DNA of 64,000 bases, taken from assembly GCA_017937925.1 (NCBI GenBank), contig JAGBCQ010000020.1:1-64000 (forward strand). The letters are read 5' to 3'. The translations under genes and the position numbers were made by a program. The notes under the pieces are model-generated. The model saw only the letters and a program-made list of their open reading frames with translations, was not told the DNA's origin and did no database searches. Shown piece after piece: positions 1 to 6,541 of the stretch (its first letter is position 1; every line of letters begins with the position of its first letter). Source of the stretch: Paraprevotella sp. (lineage in GTDB: Bacteria; Bacteroidota; Bacteroidia; Bacteroidales; Bacteroidaceae).

Positions 1-288
1 CTCTCGCGACTCGGCATAGAAAGTAAACTTTCTCTGCACTCACTGCTCGGAGATTTGTAAAAATATAAACTGTCTTGATTTGGCTCGGAGTATATCTCTT
101 CTCATCACGTCTTTATTGACTTGACGGTTCGTCTTTTTTTACCCTCGCTTACCATATTTATTCATACGGCAGCGAACTCTTGTACTACTTCTCTGTCTAT
201 GAAAATCTTTCAATGAACTCTTTCTTTTTCTGCCCCGGCTTTCCACTCACGCCTTTCTTATGTCGTGGCGGCTTTCCAAAAGCGAGTG
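1..288 (-). other. Non-coding leader, candidate rRNA operon 5' leader (cut by left edge)
   Basis: No plausible protein is encoded on either strand. It lies directly downstream of the consensus promoter at 289-320 and would be the transcribed leader of whatever lies left of position 1. Several short stem-capable stretches are present but no terminator-like hairpin with a T run was found, so transcription probably continues out of the window. Confidence 0.4.
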
Positions 289-320
289 CAAAGGTAGAAA
301 CTTTTTCATTACACTCCAAA
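289..320 (-). promoter_or_regulatory. Strong Bacteroidales-type promoter firing leftward, possibly an rRNA operon promoter
   Basis: Read on the minus strand there is TTTG (317-320), 20 bases, then TACCTTTG (289-296), a perfect match to the Bacteroidetes sigma factor consensus. The 50 or so bases upstream (about 325-380) are very rich in A and T with T tracts, like an UP element. The transcript would run out of the window at position 1 through at least 280 bases without a convincing reading frame. Such a long non-coding leader with a strong promoter is typical of ribosomal RNA operons. The promoter is seen directly; the rRNA target is inference because the gene lies outside the window. Confidence 0.7.
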
Positions 321-554
321 TATTCCGACAAGAATTTTTGAGGCGGAAAAGTTTTCAAAATTAAAACAATTTTAAATAATATGCAAGAAAACTGCTGTAA
401 AACATAATTTTAAAGGGATGCCGAAAAGGGGAAAAGGGAGCGAAATTTGGAGAAAAATAATATGGGGGATTTATTACTTTCGTCAGTTTTAGTCCCTTTG
501 GGTTTCTATCGCCGGTTCAAAATGGCAGCATCGCTGTTATCGCAGTTGGAATAT

Positions 555-642
555 GGACGAAGATTATGAAAATGACGGACGTCCGGCGTCGCGGCGACGG
601 ACGTCTTGCGTTTTGACGCCGGACGTCCGACAGTTTTGTGAC
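555..642. repeat. 22-bp-period tandem repeat, GGACGTC family, locus A
   Basis: The core GGACG occurs at 555 (as GGACGA), 577 (GGACGTCC), 599 (GGACGTCT) and 621 (GGACGTCC), so the period is exactly 22 bases. GGACGTCC is its own reverse complement. The cluster is much richer in G and C than the DNA on either side and lies in non-coding DNA. A second copy of the same family occurs at 59588-59653, including the shared stretch GGACGTCTTGCGT. Confidence 0.85.
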
Positions 643-662
643 GAGAGGAGCGCAAAAACTAA

Positions 663-828
663 GAGTGAAACATGAAACATCATTCTCGCACGCGCGCGCA
701 TTATTTACCTATAGGTTTCACAATCATGTTTCATGTTTCATTTTATTCCAAAAGCCCTTTGTGGATGCGGTTTCCAGAGTGAAACTTGATGTTTCATCAT
801 GGTTAATAAAGATTTTCATGTTTCATCA
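663..828. repeat. Cluster of ATGTTTCA / TGAAACAT motifs
   Basis: The 8-mer ATGTTTCA is at 726, 733, 789 and 818 and its complement TGAAACAT at 666 and 673; GAGTGAAAC begins both at 663 and at 777. Both orientations occur, so arms could pair over several distances. Spacing is irregular, unlike the neighbouring 22-bp repeat. A 67-codon open frame over this block is repetitive and has no family features, so I do not call it a gene. Function unknown. Confidence 0.6.
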
Positions 829-892
829 TGATTTTAATTGAATAGTGTTTAACTTTTCTCTTATCAACTTAACGCAATAAAAGCACTATAAG

Positions 893-924
893 AAAAAAAA
901 GACCGCTGAGAACATTCAGCGGTC
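893..924 (-). terminator. Rho-independent terminator of the left barrel gene
   Basis: On the minus strand a 9-bp perfect stem (GACCGCTGA at 901-909 with TCAGCGGTC at 916-924) with a 6-base loop is followed by eight T residues (893-900). It lies about 55 bases after the stop codon of the barrel gene that ends at 979. Confidence 0.9.
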
Positions 925-978
925 ATGATAATCAAATATTTTTCTTTAAACAGTTTATACTTGCAAGGTTTCTAATGC

Positions 979-1560
979 TTAGAAAGCATATCCAAGGCGT
1001 ATTAAATGATTCACAGCTCCCGCCGGTCCATTATCAAACAACTCTGCAAATCCGCGCTTAAATGTATAATCAATATTCCAACGTTTATACCACACGCCAA
1101 AACCAACCAAAATACCACCATCACAACGTTTGTAGTTATCCTTATCCCCTATTTTTATATCCCCATCTTCTGCATCAAACTTGCCTGCCATATCCACTCC
1201 GAAGAAACCTCCGATTCGTCCGTCTATCGCAATATTACTTGTTAACGCATATTTAATTCCTGCAGTAAGCGGAATGTTAAGATTATGAGCTCGGAATTTC
1301 GCTTCACTGAAATTTACATCATACCCACGTGTGCCAAACATCACACCGGTATTCCAATAAACATTTCCAATAATCGGGTGATTAAAGTCAAGTCCTACAT
1401 TATAACTTGGCAACATTGTTATACCCCTCGTATTATCTCCCTTAAAGCTATTTGAGGCAAAACCTCCACGAAGAATCAACTGACCGCCCCAAATTTGCGC
1501 ATTCACTGTAGCTGCACCTAATATAAAAGCCCCTGCTACCATCAATAATAATTTCTTCAT
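979..1560 (-). CDS. Small outer-membrane beta-barrel protein (left paralog)
   Basis: 193 residues with a clear signal peptide (MKKLLLMVAGAFILGAATVNA) followed by alternating aromatic and glycine-rich strands and a terminal phenylalanine (IRLGYAF), the usual ending of an outer-membrane barrel. The porin-family call is by architecture; no ligand can be assigned. It is clearly paralogous to the protein at 2429-3082: both share FGTRGY/FGSRGY, a KxxAHN stretch, DxAGK, EDGDI/EEGDI, GVW[YF], RGF and the last seven residues. It points away from the segment with inverted repeats at 1696-1882. As drawn, its upstream DNA has a TACATTTG (1613-1620) but no TTTG at the right distance, so it may be poorly transcribed in this orientation. 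A strong terminator follows it. Confidence 0.85.
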   Translation of the reverse strand: MKKLLLMVAGAFILGAATVNAQIWGGQLILRGGFASNSFKGDNTRGITMLPSYNVGLDFNHPIIGNVYWNTGVMFGTRGYDVNFSEAKFRAHNLNIPLTAGIKYALTSNIAIDGRIGGFFGVDMAGKFDAEDGDIKIGDKDNYKRCDGGILVGFGVWYKRWNIDYTFKRGFAELFDNGPAGAVNHLIRLGYAF

Positions 1561-1695
1561 AACTTAAGATTTTAAATATATAACATCCGAATGCTTCTTA
1601 TCAGCATCCGCACAAATGTAAGAATAATCCCGATTACCTGTACACTAAGAAAATACAAAAGAAACTGAACTTTGTTAAAAGTCTATTATAAATGA

Positions 1696-1715
1696 CTCTA
1701 AGTAAGAGAGCAACT
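1696..1715 (+). repeat. Left inverted repeat of candidate invertible segment
   Basis: A 20-base arm, perfectly complementary to 1863-1882; identity stops sharply on both sides. The arm itself contains CTCT, five bases, AGAG, a small palindrome that could be a recombinase half-site pair. Confidence 0.9.
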
Positions 1716-1823
1716 CAGTTCTTTAAATCTTAAGATTCATGAAATTAGTCACTGGCGTGTTTTGCTTTTTGTTTGAAAAGTTTAGAACTTTTAACCAGAA
1801 AGTTAAATTTAACACTCAAAATA

Positions 1824-1854
1824 TTTGCGATTATCAAGATATTATCTACCTTTG
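1824..1854 (+). promoter_or_regulatory. Consensus promoter inside the invertible segment, reading right
   Basis: TTTG at 1824-1827, 19 bases, TACCTTTG at 1847-1854: a perfect Bacteroidetes promoter. The predicted transcript start is near 1860, about 65 bases before the ATG at 1926. It is expected to drive 1926-2402 and 2429-3082. Confidence 0.85.
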
Positions 1855-1862
1855 TAACCATT

Positions 1863-1882
1863 AGTTGCTCTCTTACTTAGAG
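1863..1882 (-). repeat. Right inverted repeat of candidate invertible segment
   Basis: Perfect reverse complement of 1696-1715. It begins about nine bases after the end of the promoter's TACCTTTG element, so the transcript should start at or just before this arm and carry it in its 5' leader. Confidence 0.9.
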
Positions 1883-1925
1883 ATAAACAACCTATTTACT
1901 TGTTACATTTTTAAATTAGTACGCT

Positions 1926-2402
1926 ATGAATATCAGAAAGAAATTATTGATTGCCGGACTTATGAGTATTGTCGGCATCTGTCAAATGATGGCACAGAAA
2001 ACTGAATACAGAGAGTCTCAAGCTCGTCTAGCAGAGCCCGTAATGGGAGTGTATATCAAGCCTTTGATTGCAGAATTAGAAATCAACAAGACTGTTGGAA
2101 AGATAAAGGATCAATGGGAGTTCTCAAATAAAGAAGTCAATGCATTATCCGGAGAAGTCCCCAATTTAAAAGCTCGTGCTTTGTTCATGAGTACAGAAAA
2201 ACATAATGCAGACGTCATTGTTGCTGCATCATTTGATATTGTTTCAAAAGAAGACAATAGCGGTTATTACGTAACAGTTATTGGATATCCCGCAAAATAC
2301 GTTAGATGGAGAACTGCCACTGCCGAAGACAACGCATGGATTCACAATGAAAAGATAACTCCTATCAGATCACAAGAAGCAACTCAAGCAATTACTAAAT
2401 AA
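1926..2402 (+). CDS. Secreted protein of unknown function
   Basis: 158 residues with an N-terminal signal sequence (about residues 1-23, ending MMAQ). The mature part contains an EPVMGVYIKPLIAELEI stretch, a short helix with KARALFMSTEKHNADVIVAASFDI, and a strand region ending GYYVTVIGYPAKYVRWRTAT. I do not recognise a named domain, though the look is that of conserved secreted Bacteroidales proteins. It is the first gene behind the promoter in the candidate invertible segment and is followed after 26 bases by a barrel gene on the same strand, so the two probably form an operon; a periplasmic or surface partner of that barrel is a guess from position only. Confidence 0.75.
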   Translation: MNIRKKLLIAGLMSIVGICQMMAQKTEYRESQARLAEPVMGVYIKPLIAELEINKTVGKIKDQWEFSNKEVNALSGEVPNLKARALFMSTEKHNADVIVAASFDIVSKEDNSGYYVTVIGYPAKYVRWRTATAEDNAWIHNEKITPIRSQEATQAITK

Positions 2403-2428
2403 TTTATATTAATTAAAATAAGAACGAC

Positions 2429-3082
2429 ATGAAAAGATTTTTATCATTTGCATGCGCAGCACTATGCTGTATGATTATGAATGCGCAATTAGTTACATCT
2501 CGTAGCGTTGCCTCAGTTTCAACACCGAAAGAATCCAAAACTACTTGGATGTTTAAAGTGGGTATGGCTACCAATAATTTCGTAGGAGAAAATTGGGGCG
2601 ACTCTGACACCAAGATTGGATACAACTTTGGTTTTGAGTTCAATCGCACAATGGGAAAGAAAGGAGCTTATTGGGGCATGGATTTCTTGTTTGGAAGCCG
2701 TGGTTACAAGTACAGCGAAGGAGAGTATGACTTCAAGCACAAAGCACACAATTTCCAATGGTCACCATTTACTTTTGGATGGAAAGTTGATGTTGCTAAC
2801 AAAATCACCATTGATCCACATCTCGGTGTATTCTTAGCAATTGATTATGCAGGTAAGCAAGTTGCTGAATATGATGGAGAAGAAGGTGACATCAGCATTT
2901 GGGATGTAGAAGATTACATTCCTGTAGATTTGGGTATGAAAATCGGTGTTGGGGTTTGGTTCAACAAGAAGTTCAACCTTGACTTGACTTACCAAAGAGG
3001 TTTTGTAAATGCGTTTGATTTTGGTGAAGACTATAGTTCAAAAACCAACAACTTCTTAATCCGTTTAGGTTACGCATTCTAA
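2429..3082 (+). CDS. Small outer-membrane beta-barrel protein (right paralog)
   Basis: 217 residues: signal peptide ending MNAQ (about residue 20), a short linker, then amphipathic strands and a C-terminal IRLGYAF typical of barrel proteins handled by the Bam machinery. It is a paralog of 979-1560; the match covers most of the mature protein, with the right copy having an extra N-terminal linker of roughly 20 residues. Second gene of the unit behind the candidate invertible promoter, followed by a strong terminator. No substrate can be inferred. Confidence 0.85.
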   Translation: MKRFLSFACAALCCMIMNAQLVTSRSVASVSTPKESKTTWMFKVGMATNNFVGENWGDSDTKIGYNFGFEFNRTMGKKGAYWGMDFLFGSRGYKYSEGEYDFKHKAHNFQWSPFTFGWKVDVANKITIDPHLGVFLAIDYAGKQVAEYDGEEGDISIWDVEDYIPVDLGMKIGVGVWFNKKFNLDLTYQRGFVNAFDFGEDYSSKTNNFLIRLGYAF

Positions 3083-3105
3083 TAACAAACAATACCTATA
3101 CAAAG

Positions 3106-3144
3106 CAAGAGGTTAGCCCATTGGGTTAGCCTCTTGTCTTTTTT
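3106..3144 (+). terminator. Rho-independent terminator
   Basis: A 15-bp stem with two G-U pairs (3106-3120 with 3122-3136) followed by a T-rich tail (3137-3144), 24 bases after the stop codon of the right barrel gene. Confidence 0.85.
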
Positions 3145-3170
3145 GTGTGACCGTCAAAGAAGTTTGATTT

Positions 3171-3608
3171 TTACTTTATCTCTATGCTTCTATTGAATTT
3201 CGCCTTTTCATCGGGGGTATGCTTTGGCAAATCGATGACTAAGACACCATCGTTAACACTAGCTGAAATACGCTCTTTATCCACATCATTGGGTAATAAC
3301 AAAGACTGTTGGAATTTGGCATACGAAAACTCCCGACGTAGGAATTTCTTATTCTTTTTATCTTCCTCCTTTACTTCGTCCTTTTTCTCCATAGAGACAA
3401 CCAACTCATTTTGTTCGGTCAAATTGATGCTTAAGTCATCTTTACTCAACCCAGGAACCGCGATTTCAATCTTATAATCTTCATCACTTTCTACTACATT
3501 GACTGCCGGTGCTGATGTATTCACCTTAACCATCCAATCGCTAACAAAAAAGTCATTAAACAGACTTGGGAACCAGCTTTGTCCACTGTACTTTCTAATA
3601 GGTAACAT
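3171..3608 (-). CDS. Small heat shock protein, Hsp20/alpha-crystallin family
   Basis: 145 residues. The alpha-crystallin domain spans about residues 33-145, with the conserved DDYKIEIAVPGLSKDDLSI-like entry strands and the ending NDGVLVIDLPK, close to the family's A-x-x-x-N-G-V-L signature. These proteins are ATP-independent holdases that bind unfolding proteins in the cytoplasm. I chose the ATG at 3608 rather than the one at 3614 because an AGGAGG (3617-3622 on the minus strand) lies 8 bases before it; such a strong ribosome binding site is unusual for this phylum. A TAATTTTG at 3793-3800 with a TTTG 22 bases further upstream is a possible promoter but the spacing is long. Confidence 0.92.
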   Translation of the reverse strand: MLPIRKYSGQSWFPSLFNDFFVSDWMVKVNTSAPAVNVVESDEDYKIEIAVPGLSKDDLSINLTEQNELVVSMEKKDEVKEEDKKNKKFLRREFSYAKFQQSLLLPNDVDKERISASVNDGVLVIDLPKHTPDEKAKFNRSIEIK

Positions 3609-3616
3609 AATCATTT

Positions 3617-3622
3617 CCTCCT
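3617..3622 (-). promoter_or_regulatory. Shine-Dalgarno sequence of the hsp20 gene
   Basis: AGGAGG on the minus strand, 8 bases before the ATG at 3608 and only 2 bases before the alternative ATG at 3614, so it decides the start. Most genes in this window have no such site. Confidence 0.7.
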
Positions 3623-3916
3623 TATTTTAAATTAAACATATCTTGGTCTGAGTCATCATACAGACCTTGAATCTCATTTAATCTTATGACAAGAGGCACA
3701 CCAATGTGACATAATGTGCAGGATTTGCTTTGTTTATTAAGTATTCGTAAGGCTTTTTAAAAGGCGCAAGGAAAAATTTGAAATATAAAAAGCAAAATTA
3801 AGATTCTAAGAGATAATTATGCCAAAGCGACATAAAAGGACGAACATTATGGCAGTAAACTTAAAATTAACACCGCTTTAAGTAAGATTCACTTAACATG
3901 ATTGCTTTACTACAAC
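3623..3916. other. Intergenic region between hsp20 and thrC
   Basis: About 290 bp with no plausible gene on either strand. Apart from the weak promoter candidate for hsp20 (3793-3826) and the thr operon terminator at its right end I see no repeat or RNA structure. Confidence 0.5.
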
Positions 3917-3951
3917 AAAAAGGGGCGTATCATTTTAAATTGACACGCCCC
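3917..3951 (-). terminator. Terminator of the thr operon
   Basis: On the minus strand a GGGGCGT...ACGCCCC stem (3922-3951, up to 11 pairs) followed by five T residues (3917-3921), about 25 bases after the thrC stop codon. Confidence 0.8.
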
Positions 3952-3976
3952 ATTCATATATACTTCCAATAAGAGG

Positions 3977-5278
3977 TTACTCGTTCATCAAGTATTTCTT
4001 GAAATCTTCAAAATTCTTGGTCATTTCAACACTCTTCTTCTCGCCTTTCATAAAAGCCGCCAACTTGTTTGGTACTGCTACAGTTTCTCCAATTATATCT
4101 TCCACTGTCGTTTTGAATTTTGCGGGATGCGCTGTCTCTAAGAATACGCCACACTCTCCTTCTTTCAAGTTTTCGCACAACGCACGATAACCACATGCTC
4201 CATGAGGGTCTAACATATAACCGGTTTCTTGGTAGCACGTTTTCATGGTATCAGCTATTTGCTCATCCGTATAAGTCGTTCCGCTGATTTCAGATGAAAT
4301 TGCCGCATGATTACCTTTATACAAGTCGTAGATTCTCGCAAAGTTACTCGGATCGCCCACGTCCATTGCATTCGCTATTGTCTGTACGGACGGACGAGGA
4401 TTGTATTGTCCTGTCTTCAAATAGTTATAAAAGATATCATTCGCATTGTTTGCAGCAACGAAACGTTTAATCGGCAATCCCATAACCTTACCAAACAATC
4501 CGGCTGTAATATTTCCAAAGTTTCCACTTGGCACACACATGACCAGATTGTCTGCCTTACTAAGTTTCTTCATCTGCGCGTAAGCATAGAAATAATAAAA
4601 TGCTTGAGGAAGGAAACGCGCCACGTTAATAGAGTTGGCAGAAGTCAGTTTCATGTGTTCATTTAATTCTGCATCCATAAAGGCATTTTTCACCAAAGCT
4701 TGGCAATCGTCGAACACTCCATCCACCTCTAATGCGGTAATGTTCTGGCCTAACGTTGTAAACTGACACTCTTGTATCGCACTTACTTTTCCTTTCGGAT
4801 AAAGGACATAGACATGAATCCCTTCAACTCCTAAGAAACCATTTGCAACTGCACTACCGGTATCACCTGAGGTCGCAACCAACACATTCACTTGCTTGCA
4901 ATTCTCCTTCTTGATGAAATAGCCCAACAAACGTGCCATAAATCTGGCACCAACATCCTTAAATGCTAAAGTCGGGCCATGGAACAATTCCAAAGAGTAG
5001 ATATTATCCGTCACTTTTACTACCGGACAGTCGAAGTTCAACGTGTCGTAAACGATTTGTTTTAAAGTTTCTGCCGGAACATCCTCTCCAAAGAACGCAT
5101 CCGCCACACGATATGCCACCTCTTGGAAGGTTAAATCCTGTATCTCATCAAAAAAACTTTCCGGAAGATGTTTAATAACTTCCGGCATATATAAACCTTT
5201 ATCGCTCGCCAAACCCTTAACCACTGCTTCATGCAATGTCGCTCTGTCTGCCTTTCCGTTTGTGCTATAATATTTCAT
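3977..5278 (-). CDS. thrC: Threonine synthase
   Basis: 433 residues, the usual length of the bacterial enzyme. It converts O-phosphohomoserine to threonine with pyridoxal phosphate. The PLP lysine motif is visible in HGPTLAFKDVGARFMARLLG (about residues 105-124), followed by a substrate-binding VATSGDTGSAVANGF stretch and the phosphate-binding PSGNFGNITAG. It is the last gene of the thrA, ApgM-like, thrC operon, 20 bases after the ApgM-like gene, and a hairpin terminator follows. Confidence 0.97.
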   Translation of the reverse strand: MKYYSTNGKADRATLHEAVVKGLASDKGLYMPEVIKHLPESFFDEIQDLTFQEVAYRVADAFFGEDVPAETLKQIVYDTLNFDCPVVKVTDNIYSLELFHGPTLAFKDVGARFMARLLGYFIKKENCKQVNVLVATSGDTGSAVANGFLGVEGIHVYVLYPKGKVSAIQECQFTTLGQNITALEVDGVFDDCQALVKNAFMDAELNEHMKLTSANSINVARFLPQAFYYFYAYAQMKKLSKADNLVMCVPSGNFGNITAGLFGKVMGLPIKRFVAANNANDIFYNYLKTGQYNPRPSVQTIANAMDVGDPSNFARIYDLYKGNHAAISSEISGTTYTDEQIADTMKTCYQETGYMLDPHGACGYRALCENLKEGECGVFLETAHPAKFKTTVEDIIGETVAVPNKLAAFMKGEKKSVEMTKNFEDFKKYLMNE

Positions 5279-5298
5279 ACCTTATTATATTATATAGA

Positions 5299-6510
5299 TT
5301 AGTGTTTCATGAACTCTTTGATAAACTCATCACCTTGGAGTATTCCGTAACAGCCCTCTTTAGCCGCATCCTCATCGAATGTCTGAACTGAATCCGGTTC
5401 TATGCCGGGATAGTAAATAGCAAAAGGTACAGCATCTGCCGTATGCGTCCGATACTCACATGGTGTCGGATGGTCGGGCAAAACTGCGACTGCTACCGGT
5501 TCGTCCCATGTTTCTATTTCGTTAAGTATAGGACCTATAAGACGTTTATCCAAATCCTCTATCGTTCTCAGTTTGAGTTGTACGTCTCCATCATGACCTG
5601 CTTCATCACTAGCCTCAACATGAAGATATACAAAATCGTCCGTACGCAATGCCTCAATAGCGGCTTGCGCTTTCCCTTCAAAATTAGTATCGTACAAGCC
5701 TGTGGCACCTTCCACGTTGACAACTCTCAGTCCGGCATAATGACCAATGCCGCGTATTAAATCTACAGCTGTTATCACCGCACCGCTTTTCATCTGTGGA
5801 TATGTTACCGTCAATGGTGTCATCGCCGGACGATAACCTCCTCCCCACGGCCAAATACTGTTAGCCGGATCACGACCTTCTGACTGCCTTTTCAAGTTCA
5901 AAGGATGTACCGACAACAATCGTTGAGACTCCTCTATCAAATGATTCAACAAGTCAGCTGTTTCTTGAGCTGCATCCACTTGTGCTTTTATCATACACTC
6001 TTTATAAGGTGTGCCCGGCACATCATGCGGTGGTGTACAACGCAAATGCTTATTACCTCCCTTTATCACTAATAAATGCCTGTACTGAACACCCGTATAG
6101 AAATGAACTTTTTCATTTCCTAGTTGCTCTTGCAAGAAACGTATCAGTACATCGGCTTCTTCAGTTTCCAACCGACCGCAAGAATGATTTTTAATCTTTC
6201 CTTCTTCGATGCAAATCAGATTACACCGCATCGCCAAGTCGTCATCATTCAACTCAACTCCTATACTTGCGGCTTCTAAAGGACCTCGACCTTCATATAC
6301 CTTATTTTGATCGTAACCTAATATAGCTGAGTTTGCTACCTCACTTCCGGGATGAAAACCTTCCGGAACCGTACATAGCAATCCGGAACGCCCTAATCGG
6401 GCAATCCTATTCATATTCGGTGTTTCCGCGTATTGTAATAATGTCTTGTTACCTAATGACGGTACTTTCCAATCGGCCATACCATCACCTAATATGATAA
6501 TATGCTTCAT
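5299..6510 (-). CDS. ApgM-like phosphoglycerate mutase family protein, probable homoserine kinase stand-in
   Basis: 403 residues from the ATG at 6510 (MKHIIILGDGMADW). A longer frame beginning with GTG at 6558 adds 16 residues that overlap thrA and do not look like the family, so I rejected it. The alkaline phosphatase-type metal site is visible: GDGMAD at the start, GSEVANSAILGY holding the active-site serine, and late HVEASDEAGHDGD and DHPTPCEYRTHT blocks. The family name is cofactor-independent phosphoglycerate mutase, archaeal type. Its place between thrA and thrC, with no thrB in the operon, fits the comparative-genomics proposal that such proteins replace homoserine kinase in Bacteroidetes. 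The family call is certain; the reaction is inferred. Confidence 0.85.
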   Translation of the reverse strand: MKHIIILGDGMADWKVPSLGNKTLLQYAETPNMNRIARLGRSGLLCTVPEGFHPGSEVANSAILGYDQNKVYEGRGPLEAASIGVELNDDDLAMRCNLICIEEGKIKNHSCGRLETEEADVLIRFLQEQLGNEKVHFYTGVQYRHLLVIKGGNKHLRCTPPHDVPGTPYKECMIKAQVDAAQETADLLNHLIEESQRLLSVHPLNLKRQSEGRDPANSIWPWGGGYRPAMTPLTVTYPQMKSGAVITAVDLIRGIGHYAGLRVVNVEGATGLYDTNFEGKAQAAIEALRTDDFVYLHVEASDEAGHDGDVQLKLRTIEDLDKRLIGPILNEIETWDEPVAVAVLPDHPTPCEYRTHTADAVPFAIYYPGIEPDSVQTFDEDAAKEGCYGILQGDEFIKEFMKH

Positions 6511-6541
6511 ATTTATCTTTTTACCTTGTATTTGATTTGGC

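Larger units (their letters stand above)
321..892. other. Long intergenic region, no gene recognised
   Basis: Between the leftward promoter and the first gene there is about 650 bp without a convincing reading frame. It holds the AT-rich promoter upstream region, the GGACGTC repeat cluster, the ATGTTTCA cluster, and the terminator of the barrel gene at its right end. I see nothing else in it. Confidence 0.6.
1696..1882. promoter_or_regulatory. Candidate invertible promoter segment bounded by 20-bp inverted repeats
   Basis: CTCTAAGTAAGAGAGCAACT at 1696-1715 is matched by its perfect reverse complement at 1863-1882, leaving 147 bases between. The segment carries one consensus promoter (1824-1854) reading right. 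Size, arm length and the internal promoter fit invertible promoters known from Bacteroides surface loci, where a site-specific recombinase flips the segment. Inverted, the promoter would sit at about 1724-1754 reading left into the barrel gene at 979-1560. No recombinase gene lies in the window, so a trans-acting one would be needed. Inversion itself cannot be seen in a single sequence; a decayed mobile element is the main alternative. Confidence 0.6.

Noticed and set aside
638-841. 67-codon open frame in the left intergenic region
   Set aside because: It runs through the ATGTTTCA repeat cluster, its composition is phenylalanine- and histidine-rich because of that repeat, and it has no promoter or family feature.
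1690-1888. MITE or insertion sequence relic as the sole explanation of the 20-bp inverted repeats
   Set aside because: No target duplication directly abuts the arms (an ATAAA occurs on both sides but is offset by three bases on the left), and the consensus promoter inside is better explained by an invertible promoter. It remains an alternative, not excluded.
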